A stretch of 64,000 bases of DNA, taken from assembly GCF_018691265.1 (NCBI RefSeq), contig NW_024881313.1, forward strand, positions 10,058,501 through 10,122,500, read 5' to 3'. The translations under genes and the position numbers were made by a program. This DNA comes from Tyto alba. Taxonomy: Eukaryota; Chordata; Aves; Strigiformes; Tytonidae. Positions 1 through 11,100 of this stretch are shown here, piece after piece (positions within the stretch are counted from its first letter, which is position 1; every line of letters begins with the position of its first letter). Below the pieces are notes generated by a model. It was given only the letters and a program-made list of their open reading frames with translations, had not been told where the DNA came from and did not search any database.

Positions 1-880
1 TCCAGATAAAGCATAAAGGAGTTTACTCACATTTAATGCACAGAAGGACACATTCACTGGGGAGAATTCCTCTGTGCATTATAATGTGTTCACATTCCAC
101 ATAAGTCACTTCTGGTGTAGATAATATGTATTTTGACATTATGTCAGTGCTAGAATAATGAGCACTCAAATTAACCTTTATATTAATTTTTACATTTTTC
201 TACTGTGCGGTATTTTATTAGGACGAGAAGTACATCCAAAGTAGCTAAAAATCAACATGAAAGGATTTCAATTACATTTGGTCTTCAGTAGCAAATGACC
301 TGTTAGAGAGAACATGAAATACCTTTCTGCAAAACTGAATGGTAAAGGAGTGCCATGAATTCTGCTACTTCTGGCAGTCTCTCCAATGTGAAAAATTCTG
401 GTGCTCTTCAACTTAATTCTGAAAAGAACTTGACTGTAACACATATCCTTTGGGTCAATATATTTTGATATCAGTTTGTTGCGCTGGTGAGTTTCAGTTT
501 CTTTATTTGTCAACAAGTCAACAGAATGTTAAGTTGACAGAAAAATAGCAACTTGATGGGAGCAAAATTACTTCAGTAAATTACTAATAAAAGCAACAAC
601 TTTCTGACAAACCTTGTGTCTGTTCTTTCATGTACTTTTTTTTTTTTTTATCACTTCAGAACATCCCATGGTGTCAGATGGCAGATTTTATAACAAAACT
701 GATCACAATTTGAGCTGTTCGGCAGTTTCTGAATGTCACTAAAACAAAAGCACCAGCAGATCTTTGTGTAACCAGACTTTCCGAAACAAAGGCAGCACTT
801 GATTTTTCTTTTACTAAGTCCTAGTAACTCACTGGGTGAGAATGTGTGCTGCGTATCCTTTGAACACATCACAGGACTGG
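1..880. other. Unique AT-rich sequence, no gene seen
   Basis: No open frame here resembles a known protein, and stops are frequent in all frames. The only structured element is a run of T at about 636-649. I see no repeat family I can name. Confidence 0.6.
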
Positions 881-1150
881 CAGCTGGGAGTAGGGCAGCT
901 GTAAGTCTTTGTTAACGCTGACTCTGGTCTGCTCCAGGGCCAGTACCGCCAGCCCTGGCATGATTTAGAAAGTCTTGAAAGGTTGGGGTTACGGAGGCCT
1001 GTCTCTAGTTACGTCCACTCTGCCTTGTAGTAGTCTGTCTCCATTTCCTTACCGGCAGGATCATGACCCAGCGTCTCTGCGATGCTTGCGAGTTGTCCGG
1101 GATATACCTGTCAGTGGCCTGACTCTATCCTGAGGTAGCTGGGTGATTCC
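881..1150. other. CpG-dense block in CpG-poor surroundings
   Basis: About ten CpG dinucleotides fall within roughly 250 bp, clustered most tightly at 1070-1105, whereas the flanking kilobases have almost none. Base composition is also clearly richer in G+C than the flanks. I recognise no repeat family or coding frame. It could be a small orphan CpG island or enhancer, a fairly recent insertion not yet depleted by methylation decay, or an exon of an unrecognised transcript. Confidence 0.4.
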
Positions 1151-2570
1151 TGAAAAACAATTTAGGAGTGCATTTGCATGTGTCTGCCTCTGGGAAAACA
1201 TTCCTGGCTTATACTTTGTTATTTTATACCTGGGATGGAGACTGGATGAGAATCTGATCCCTTTTTAGGATTTTAATTTTTATGTTAGTACATGGGCAAA
1301 ATATATATGTGCCAAATTAAAAAACAGAGAGTCATTCTGACAGGTTCTTATTTTTTTTGTTAGGCATCCTTGTATTATTTTGACTTATCTGAAGTAATGG
1401 AACTAAGCTTGAATATTAAATGATGCTAGAGATGTGTTTGCAAGCTGCTGTCTTATTATTTAATAGTAGTCAACTAATTAAATTCTCTCCCTAATCCACT
1501 TCCTGTCACTCACGAAAATTGTGAGGGGGGAAAAAATAGCATTTTGAAAACTGAGTAGATAGAAAGTGCCATACCTCATCTGTTGTTTTTTGTCACTAAT
1601 ACTAATGGGGTGTATCACACCAACGCAACTCGTTGAATTTAAACTGTTTTGAAAAAGGTGATTTGAAGACTTTCACACAAAACCACTGATTGGTGTGGGC
1701 AACCAACTGTGCAAATCAGTGAATTGCTGCATAAATTCTGGCATTGTCAGTCACTCAGGTTCAAAAGTATGACCACAAAAGCTGAAGTAGTGGATACCAG
1801 CAAATGCCTTAATTCTCAGAAGCAGATAATTAAATGGTCTACTGAATTAATATTTGGGGGACCTAACCCAAAGAAGAAATTAGCCAGTATTTGCCAACTT
1901 CATCTGTTCTGAACAGCACCTCTAGCAGCCAGCCTGTATCACTCACTGCATGAGCTCCAGAGCAGAATGTCCATTTCCTCTTTACTCCATTATATTTTTA
2001 AAGACATTAAATAATTTTCTTACAGCAGACACTAATCTCTTATCAATAGAAGAAATAACTCATTTTGATTTAAGCTTCTAGAAATAAGTATTATGTTATG
2101 ATTTTCCTGTCAGCAAATACATTTTTAAAGGAGGAAATACTGTAAAAGTAGGCAAGAGAGAAGATGAAATCAAGCGGAAATGCATTCCTCAAAGGAGATA
2201 GGCTAGTTTTTTTTTTGGTTTTTTTTTTTTTTTTTTCCTAAGCAGTCATTAAAATCTGTTTCTGAAATCTTAACTTTATCAACTTCAGATAGGAGGGTGG
2301 AAATATGTGTGGAGAAATTCTTTTTTGTACAAGTTCCATTTTCCCATAACTCCAGTTGGGATGCATGATAAAATTATCAATGAAACGTCCTAATTTGATC
2401 CTTAACCAAAGGGATGTTGTCCTATGAATCATCTGTGTTTGTGGGAGGCAACACTGAAGCTAACAGAACAGGAATGGGACCCAGATGTTTTCTGGGAAGC
2501 TGGTTGCACTGTAGGCTGTGTGTATTACCTAACGTAGGCGACCATATGGAAGAAAAGGTTGGAAACATCC
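1151..2570. other. Unique AT-rich sequence, no gene seen
   Basis: Only short chance open frames are present. A pair of T runs lies at about 2208-2236. No recognisable mobile element or RNA gene. Confidence 0.55.
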
Positions 2571-2860
2571 CATTACAAGTCATATATCACTGAGCTGACA
2601 GCAAGGATTTCAGCTTGTTTTTATTTAAATCATGAAAGCAGCTGCTCAGTTGTCCAGCTGTATTAAATTTAACCCTTTTTCTGGCAAATGAATTTTGCTT
2701 TATGAAATGGCAGCTGAACAGTTTGGTGTGCTTGCAGAAAAACCCACGTTAGGGGGTCCTGCAATAACCATTGCCCCATCCAGCAGAACATCACTAATGA
2801 TGTCCAAGTCTGCTGCTGGGTGACAAGGTAGCCACTTGATACACCTGTACTTCATGAAAC
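2571..2860. promoter_or_regulatory. Candidate conserved non-coding segment
   Basis: Free of simple repeats and of recognisable transposon sequence, with E-box-like CAGCTG words, AT-rich homeodomain-type cores and a dense, even base mix. This texture is typical of conserved regulatory DNA in gene deserts, but that is an impression from one sequence. Without a cross-species alignment it remains a guess. Confidence 0.2.
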
Positions 2861-2936
2861 ACCAGCAAACCTTTTATCCTGAGAAGGTTGCAGAAGAAAG
2901 GTATATACACACACTGTATATAAAGAGAGTATTTGT

Positions 2937-3200
2937 AGATTTTTTCTTTTTCCTTTTAATCTACTTAATTGTTGCACAACTTTAGAATGAGTAATTACAT
3001 GTTTTTTTAATTTCTTATGCCCTTCTACTGTCTATTTTTCTTATCTATTATTATTGATTCTTTTTTTTTCCTTATTTTTTTTTTCCTCTTTTCTTGTGTT
3101 TTTATATGGTGTTCATCTCACTCTGTCTCCTGTAGTCTCTCTTCTGAACTCCTTTTTGCTTTTTCTCTTCTGCTCTCCTCCCTATTGTTTTCTCTCTGAC
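2937..3200 (+). repeat. Pyrimidine-rich tract
   Basis: About 260 bp dominated by T and C on the plus strand, with runs of T at 3061-3085. It yields a 60-codon Phe/Ser/Leu-rich open frame that is explained by composition, not coding. Such polypyrimidine/polypurine tracts can adopt triplex (H-DNA) structures. Confidence 0.6.
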
Positions 3201-4370
3201 TAGTATATAAGCTTCTCTCAGGAATCATCCCTTCTCTGCTTTTCTGTCTCCTTATACACACTGTTTACTGTGTCTTTTAAAGAATTTCCTCTTTCCATAG
3301 ATTTGATATTTATATAAAAAAGCACTTAGTCTGCAGAAAGGCTGTTCCCATCAGTAGGAAACAGTCTTTGGCCTCCAAATCAATCCTTCACCACATGTGT
3401 CTCAAGCAGCTTGTTGATTTGTTATTTTTTAGCACTCTTTTGCTAGCGAAAGAGACTTTAACTGAAGCCTAACAGTTACAGTTAAGTAACAGCCATACAG
3501 TAAGTACAGACTTTAATTTCCTGTATAGAAATCTGTAGAAGAACTATAAGAAGTATCCAGCGTAATACTAAACCAGATTAGTAGCTTTGGCACGCTGAAG
3601 TGTGCTAAAGTAAGTTTGTTTCTTACTATTTTGGAGGCTGTTCACTTTACTCTGTGTTATGTCTACCCTGCTCACCTCCGTGTTGGAGGCCTCTGTTTTT
3701 CTGTCAGAGCATGGAGGTTTTCTTATTTTACATCCTTCATGGTTTATATTGTAGTCATGATCCTTTAAGACTACAGAATATTTTAGAAGGCTTTCTTCCA
3801 CATCCATCAATACAAGGCTTTGGTATAATGAAATGGTATGCTTATGTTAGTATTTGTATTTGATACAAATATTTACATCCAGATTAATTCTCTCATCCTT
3901 AAACACAGTGGAAATAAAAGAAATAAAAGCAGCAATTGCTTCCAACCAGTGCTTTCCCTCAGTTACTGCAAGAGAGATCCTGGTGTAGACACAGCCTATA
4001 AACTTCCAATCCAGGCACTAAGATGTGGCTGCAGTAACAGTATCAATCCCTAGTTAGTTTGGGGAAAGAGGCAGGATCAAGAACTGAGACCTTCCACTCC
4101 GGTTAAGAGCAACAGAAGGTGTACTCACCAGCCTTGCACCTGGCCACAGGAAGTTTCTTCATGCCAAGGTACTGTCAAAGGCAGCCAAAACATTGCCCTC
4201 TTGCAGAAGTAGTAACTTCTGTAATAGTGTTCTGTCAGCAGTTCCACGTGATTTCTCTAGTTCCTGGAGGCTCAGCTTTCTTGCTATTAAAATAGCTTCA
4301 TTACATTTTATTTTTTTCCTCTTTTCCTGTTTCCATTTCCCTTTCTGTCTCTATAGGCTATTCTGAAACA
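3201..4370. other. Unique sequence, no gene seen
   Basis: No recognisable gene, RNA or repeat. I looked for a continuation of the neighbouring Gypsy-like fragment on the minus strand (reverse transcriptase would be expected here) and did not find one. Confidence 0.5.
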
Positions 4371-4379
4371 CCCAGGTGT

Positions 4380-4850
4380 ACCTACGGCATAATTTTCATG
4401 TCTGTAACAGGTAGTCTGTTTTCTGCTAAAACCTACTTTACTGACTTCCCAAGATTTTCCTCACTGTTTTATCTAGTTCATCCGCTGTGTGTAACATAAA
4501 GTTTGAATCTCTCTGTTCTATAAGACTAAGTTTTCCCTTCCAGACTGTTAGTCAGACCTCTGATACCACATTAGCCCTCTGCACCTGTGTCCAGCTTACA
4601 GTTAATAAGCATTTTCCTTGCATTCAAAGTAATAACCCAATCATTAGCTGTAGTTATCTCCTGGACAATTCGGATGGGGGACTCATCACTCATACTGATC
4701 GCCTCACTTCTGAAGCAGCCTTTCTTCCCTGGTGCAGCACTGTCACCTCTGTGTGTTGGGCAGCATCTGATGCTTTCATGAATGTACCATGACTTGTGTC
4801 TGTGGGGAGACTGTGATCTGTGCTGATTAGCACATATCTGCTTGACCATC
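4380..4850 (-). mobile_element. Decayed Ty3/Gypsy-like gag-pol fragment (retropepsin region)
   Basis: The minus-strand open frame ending at 4571 closes with KLDTGAEG, in which D-T-G-A (codons at 4591-4580) is the catalytic signature of retropepsin aspartic proteases. The preceding W-V-I-T-L-N-A-R-K context matches the segment before the active site in vertebrate Gypsy polyproteins. Directly after the Glu codon there is a one-base frameshift near 4575. The next frame goes on with the Asn-Val that normally follows the motif, and about 60 codons later holds a further weakly protease-like stretch broken by stops. Upstream, around 4750-4790, a Cys-Cys...His-Arg-Gly stretch resembles a degenerate gag zinc knuckle with key Cys/His residues lost. 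The copy is not functional. Seen: the motif, frameshift and stops. Known: D-T-G-A fits Ty3/Gypsy and retroviral proteases. Inferred: Gypsy rather than retroviral origin. Limits are approximate. Confidence 0.6.
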
Positions 4851-7262
4851 TAGGCTTGCAACCAAAACATGCCTGGAGAATTACGTTCCTTCAGGAGACA
4901 TGCAGAAAAGTTTCCATTTTTTTCTGAGAAGTTTTGCCTCTTGAAAATATGGCAATTTTGGTGAAAGCTGTTAAGTTTGTTTATTACTACCACACATTAT
5001 TCTCTTTCTACGGAGTCACTGTATTTGCATGTCAGTGGGAAGCCACAGTGAGCCTGCAGTGCAAGGGGCTGCTTTAACTCATGGAGCATTAACAGAATCT
5101 CACCCAAGGAATTCAACTTGATTTTGCTATGAGGTCCTCCAGGTGGCAATGCAGACAAACTAACAGGTCAGAATGCTAGTTTAGATGTTCTCAGTTCAGT
5201 ATTTTTAAAGTTTAGGTTACCAAAGTGGTAATTTTAATTGTGTTTAATGTAAACTGCTCATCATTTGGTCAGGACTGCCAAGTTCATATAAATGAGAATT
5301 GGGCACAAAACAAGAGGGATAAATTTGGTTTATGTGGTCCCATTAACATCATTAGTTGCTTCATAGCTAAGAGTAGAGGATGAGATATTTTTAATATTAA
5401 AAAAGAACCAACACCAAAACACACAAATAATTACATTTGAAGCAACTAAAATGCATCACTTTATTTTTGTTATTATTGGTTATTAACTCTCCACAGTCAT
5501 GTATACTGATAGTCATTTATCTCTTGAGGAATCATACAAAACTTTGCTATTGTGATTATATGTCATTTGTAGCAATTTTACAAAGATAAAAATATGTGTA
5601 CATTTATAACAAGATGAAGATGCAACTTCTAAATGATTTAAAAATTTTAAACCTCAGAAAATAAAAAGCAGCTAACATGATTAGACTAGAGCTTTCCAGA
5701 CAATGGATTTCAGTGTGCTTATATTTTGCAAATGATTATTTAGGTATCAAAAAGGTCTGACTGGTGACAGGATGTTTCATGTCCTAATTCATAAACTTTA
5801 ACTCAAAAGAAAGCCAAAACCAAACTCTTAACAGTAAGAAAGCAAAAACTCAATCCTAAATTACATAAGATTTAAATAAGATTTCTCTCTATACTTGGTA
5901 TAGAGGTGTTGCAACAGCAAGCAGAAATGAAAACAAGCTCCCAGTACCAACCTACAGGAATTGACTACTTAAATGACTATTAATTTCTGTTATTATGTGA
6001 AAAGGTGATTAAGTTTTGCGTCACACCACAATGTCCACTCCTTAACATACCAACCTGGTAAGATTGCTTTGTCAGGAAAAGGAACTTTAGAGGGAATTTA
6101 ACCTTCTCAGTGAGGCTTATATCCCAGATGTACCTATTTGAAGCTACCTGTAAACTTTTTTAAGGAAAGAAAGTCTTCTGGAGTTTCATGAAATGATGCC
6201 TAATTTCTTAAAGAATTTTTCTCAGCCTGATTCACCGTTTGAACTGCAATAGTAGTTTCTCACATGAAAGAAACAAGTATCTTACTTTAAACTGGCCACT
6301 CAGATTGCTAGTATCAATAAAACACTCCACAACTTTTCTGATTTGTAGATTTGGGGTTTTCTGATAAGACATAAGATTTAGGATTTATAGTTGAAGTTAC
6401 TATGTGCATTTTACTTCCTTGAACTGTTGTACCTGTTTGTGCCAATTCATTTGTTTTTATTTCGCTTTTACTTAGAGTTCCATGCCAGACTGCTATTCTA
6501 TCTGTACAAAAAACTTTTAAAGGAAATGTTCCTGATATACATGTTCTGTTTTCTGTCTTTTTTCTGCATTTATTACTATGTTATTGAGTGCTGCTTCTGC
6601 TAATCATCCCACAAATAAATGTACATGATAAATCTTTTGTGATGGATTACCGGGCCACACAATTATTTACAGAAACCACACAAATGCTCCACGGGGTAAT
6701 TAATTAATTAATGTGAATTAATAAATATAAAAACTAGTTATGTGGATTACTATAATGCTATGTAATTTAGAATATATTCCTCCCAGAAAATTCCGGGGCA
6801 CTCTCTAGGCTACATTAGTCACTTGAGATACTCTGGTGTGGAAAATATATTTCTATTCTGTAGTATGTTACTAGATTTTAGCCAGAACATGAAGGGAAAA
6901 TCTGGCTCATACAGCCAGGAATTTGAGGATCTGTAATTCCATTCTATGTGTGCTCCTTAGAGTGCCACTATGGCTTCCTGATCTTTTTGTTGTATATAAC
7001 AGCTGTCGATTTTGTGATTTTATAACAGACTACAGTTTAGCAAAGTATTTGGGGAAATATTTTTAGCTTGTGTTATGTTCTGTAGGGTTTTCTGAACAAA
7101 GTATTTGTTTACATGGTTTCTTATCATGGAGGGGACTGAACTTGATTCGGAAATTTCTTCAGTCATATGTTTCTAATACCCATATCCCATGTAACTCCTG
7201 TACTTTTATGTTACATATTGTTTCATATTATGGAATTGATATACATAATGTATTTCTAGTGA
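4851..7262. other. Unique AT-rich sequence, no gene seen
   Basis: No gene or RNA recognised. A short stretch at about 6640-6740 mixes a CpG-containing core with repeated TAATTAAT words, which could be homeodomain sites or an AT simple repeat. Several long stretches (for example 5390-5900) are very AT-rich and featureless. Confidence 0.5.
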
Positions 7263-7284
7263 GTATATATATATATATATATAT
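7263..7284. repeat. (TA)n microsatellite
   Basis: About eleven uninterrupted TA units. Confidence 0.9.
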
Positions 7285-8613
7285 GTTTATAAAGTTCTCA
7301 TCACTATAGTACTTGTGCAGCAATAATGATTCAAGTTCCAAATTGGTCCATTGTGTCCACTTCACACAGAGGTGATTTACAATACCCAAATTTGCCCTTT
7401 GCAGAGAAGATTACACCTAACCTGTCAAGTACTCATTTGCACTTCCTTGTCTGTCTGTCTGGGAGGGTTTTTTGTGTAGGTTGGTCACAGCTTTTTTGAC
7501 TGAGATGGTACTGTCTTTCAACCATGAGCTAAGTTTGTTGAAACCTTCTGAGTTTTTAGTCACAATTTTCCTCCAGGCCTTCAGTGGTATACCACTATAA
7601 AGAAACAGCATCTTCCTTTTTCCCTATTCAAAGAGAACATACCACTTATGAAGCAGCTTAATGATATGGGTATATAAATTCTAAATAATGTTTCCATTAG
7701 CTAAAATTTTCTGACCTTTTTGCTCCATAATTTATTCTGATATGTTGTCATCATCCACATATTCATAGATGGGGTCCAATATGAGCTGTCCAAGATGGCA
7801 ACTGAGTATATGAGGGGTGAGGGGCTAGTACATGATAAAAATATGCATGTAGTTCCTACAACAGGTGGGATGCCAGGCCAGGCATTGGTACATGGCTACC
7901 AACAGAGACTGACACAGGCTGCTGTGGTTAAAGGTCAGAGTGACAAGATAAAGTGATTAAAGAGGAAATTACTGAAAACAGTAGGGAATTATTGTTTGTT
8001 TATGTTCCTGGTGGTGGTGAGATTCTTGGTGTAATAGCAGGATGGTGAGTGTAGTGGTGAAAAAAAAATAAAATTAAAAAAAAAAAAAAAGTCAGAACTA
8101 CAAAGGGAGTTTTAACTATCAGCATGTGAGGAGCATTTTCCTCAGGAGAACAGCAAAAAAGAAGTTGAGAGTTCTACTGCTGTTCTTTAGAAGACGAGAG
8201 TGTTCATTGTGTTTTGTATGTTTATTTGTTATGTGTCCCAAGAGCCTGTTTTTTTATCTTTTTAACTTTTGTAAACTTAACAGGTGATATATACTGACAC
8301 ACAGATGCTGCTGACCTCTTGGCTTTTTATTATCTCTTTAACATTGAGAAGATAATACTGACTCGCTATACAAGTAAATAACCTCCTTGTGCCGCTCTGC
8401 ATATATGAGGCAATTTTTGATTCTTTATGAATGGTTCTTCCTCCGCCATATGTTTGACGTAGCTATGGCAGACTGCAGGTCTTTTCCTTCCTCTATAAGG
8501 CCTTAGGAAACCTACCATTCCCTGAACTATGAGTGAAATTTGAGTGAAAACTGGTAGGGTGGTTTGCCTGCTTGCTATTGCTTGAGAAGTAGGAATTGAA
8601 GTCTCACTCCAAA
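7285..8613. other. Unique sequence, no gene seen
   Basis: Contains an A-rich run at about 8060-8091 and a short CTGT repeat near 7440. No gene recognised. The 96-codon minus-strand frame at 8366-8656 runs into the 3' end of the adjacent CR1 and looks fortuitous. Confidence 0.5.
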
Positions 8614-9690
8614 GAATCATGGAATCATTTGGTTTGGAAAAGGCCTTTAAGGTCATTGAGTCTAATTGTTAACCTAACAAGTCCACCCCTAAACCATATC
8701 CCTAAATGCCTTGTCTACACATCTTTTAAATACCTCCAGGGATGGTGAGTCAACCACTTCCCTGTGCAGCTTGTTCCAGTGCTTGTTTTTGGTGAAGAAA
8801 TTTTTCCTAATATCCAATCTAAACCTTCCCTAGCACAATTTGAGGCCATTTTATCTCATCCTATTACTTGTTACTTGGGAGAAGAGACTGACACTCACCT
8901 CACTGCAACCTCCTTTCAGGTAGCTGTAGAGAGCAATAAGGTCTCCCCTGAGCCTCCTTTTCTCCAGCGTAAACAATACCAGTTCCCTCAGCCACTCCAC
9001 GTAAGGCTTGTTCTCTAGACCTTTCACTGGCTTCATTTCACTCCTCTGGGCAAGCTCCAGCACCTCAGTGTCTTTCTCATAGTGAGGGGCCCAAAACCAA
9101 ACAGTATTCAAGGTGCGGCCTCACCAGTGCCCAGTACAGGGGACAGTCACTTCCCTAGTCCTCCTGGCCACACTATTTCTGGTACAAGCCAGGATGCCAC
9201 TGGCCTTCTTGGCCACCTGGGCACACTGCCGGCTCATATTCAGCTGGCTGTCAACCAATACCCCCAGGTCCTTTTCCACCAGGCAGCTTTCCAGCCACTC
9301 TTCCCCAAACCTGTAGTGTTGCATGGGGTTGTTGTGACTCAAGTGCAGGACCCATCACTAAGCCTTGTTGAATCTCATACAGTTGGTCTTGGCCCATCGA
9401 TCTGGCCTGTCCAGATCCCTCTGTAGAGCCTTCCTACCCTCAAGCAGATCAACGCTGCTGCCCAGCTTGATGTCATCTGCAAATTTACTGAGAGTGTACT
9501 TAGTCCCATCATCTAGATCATCCAGACACCAGATGGATTTAACTCCATTCACAACAACCTTTTGGGCCCAGCCATCCAGCCAGTTTTTTACCCAGTGAGG
9601 AGTACAATCCATGAGCAGCCAGTTTCTCCAGGAGAATTCAGTATTTATGCCAGAGATTGTTCCCAGTCAACAAAGCTGTAAATTTCTGTC
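8614..9690 (-). mobile_element. CR1 LINE, 5'-truncated, with reverse-transcriptase remnant
   Basis: The minus strand reads as the 3' kilobase of a CR1 retrotransposon. The CR1-specific 3' terminus (ATTCCATGATT type) lies at 8614-8628. ORF2 pieces are readable in order: the VKNWLDG segment near 9590, the catalytic F-A-D-D box at 9483-9472, [13 protein letters not shown] near 9270, then the [13 protein letters not shown] and LKGGCSE segments near 8950. Frameshifts and stops interrupt the frame, so it is a dead copy. Roughly 18 codons expected between the VVVNG and DLDDGTK segments (around 9525), normally containing the G-V-P-Q-G-S motif, are missing. CR1 elements insert by target-primed reverse transcription and usually lose their 5' end, as here. 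Overlapping plus-strand open frames are shadows. The 5' limit is uncertain by about 40 bp. Confidence 0.95.
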
Positions 9691-10840
9691 TGATTATTTC
9701 AGCCCGAGAATCAGGGTGGTTGGATACTGTTAAACTTGTGCATGCTTTTGCCTAGTTACCAGTAGCTATAAAAACTGCTGTATTAGACTTGATGCACCAG
9801 ATAGGCTCAACTGGACTCAAGAGACAAGAGGCAGTTCTTGGAGGTTGCTCAGGGACTGACTTAACAAAAGTTGCCAAGCACCTTGTCAAGTTTGTACAGG
9901 GCAGATGTCTGGAATACAATAGAATGTCTTCATACAAGACTATACATATGTTTAGGATAGATATAATAATATGATGCAGACATATTAAACATTTGTAAGG
10001 AAGCATGATCTGTAGGAAAAGAAGAATCCATAAGTAAATATCCAAATATTTTTGATTAATAAATCTATTGTGGAATCATTCTGTTTCCATAAAATTTGTG
10101 TATAACAGGAAGGTTTAAATGTGTTGAATAAGTTATTCTTCTAAAAGTACATCTAAACATAGCAAACATTTTCATGAACATAAATTTAATCTGCAATTTT
10201 TAATACAAACAGCAAGAAAGCAAACTCAAATCCACAGTTATATCTTTGGGTTGGTAAATTCTTCCTCCCTACCCCTCACCTCTGTAATAGACTCCAGTCC
10301 TATCAATTACACACAAAAGCTTCAATACATTTTGACAGAATAATGGTAGATGTATGTGTGTTTACTCTTATTTCCTACTTCCAGATATACATGTCATACT
10401 ACAAATTTTATTTCACTTTTAATCAACCACATCTTCTGTACAACTCCGTGCTTAAGTTTTTACACCATCACAATGAAACATTCCTTTGATTTTTTTCTTT
10501 AAATTAATATGTCCCAGTACAATGCTTTGTAAAGAGAACATGGGTTTATGGAGATAAAATCATTATTATAGGTATGATTGTTTTTTCATATGTTTTGTTT
10601 TACTCTAAAATAGATTAGCTATGTTAAAGATAAATAATTAAATGTTACTTCTTTCTCTCACACATTTTCCACACAATTATATTTCAGTACTGACTATAAA
10701 TTCACATAAGAATCAACAGACTTTGAATTCATAGGGCTGACAAGCCACTGGGCAAAATTACAAAAATATAAATAAATATATTTTTCAATTTACAGTTATT
10801 ATTGTCCTTATTATGGATGTATGTGTGAGAAAAACAGTAA
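9691..10840. other. Unique AT-rich sequence, no gene seen
   Basis: No gene, RNA or named repeat recognised. Open frames on both strands are short and low-complexity. Confidence 0.55.
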
Positions 10841-11100
10841 ACTCCTTTAAGTCCTGTTTTGGAAACTGTACATAGGGATACCATCGCAAAGTGGTCTTTG
10901 CCATTGCTCCAGAGCAGCTCGTGGAAGATGCCAGGTCCATCTCACCCTGAGTGGTTGCAGAGATCCTCTGGGAGTCACCCCTCGTGCTGCAGTTCCCTGA
11001 TATTTTAGCATGGCTTGTAGCTTGGCGAGCACAGTAAAGCATGTTGATCGAGTTCCTCTTCCATGGATCAGAATCAGCCCTGTAATAAAGTCCCATAGAA
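10841..11100 (-). other. Exon-like block of unknown origin
   Basis: On the minus strand two different frames stay open for about 95-103 codons through this block, which holds several CpGs in otherwise CpG-poor DNA. A plausible splice acceptor (ttattacag) precedes 11079 and a plausible donor (CAGG followed by GTGAGA) follows 10946, delimiting a possible 134-bp internal exon. One frame reads ...DPWKRNSINMLYCARQ..., which I cannot assign to a family; the other is rich in Arg and Leu. It may be an exon of an unrecognised gene, a non-coding RNA exon, or an old repeat fragment. A coding role is not shown: no homology is recognised and no neighbouring exon is visible. Confidence 0.2.

Noticed and set aside
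1230..1275. CR1-like 3' end (GGAGACTGGATGAGAATCTG)
   Set aside because: The match is too short and there is no supporting sequence on either side.
4487..4792. 101-codon plus-strand open frame
   Set aside because: It is the antisense shadow of the Gypsy-like frame on the minus strand, whose motif order is recognisable. The plus-strand translation has no recognisable feature.
8764..9598. Several plus-strand open frames of 67-114 codons
   Set aside because: They lie opposite the CR1 ORF2 remnant and have no independent similarity.
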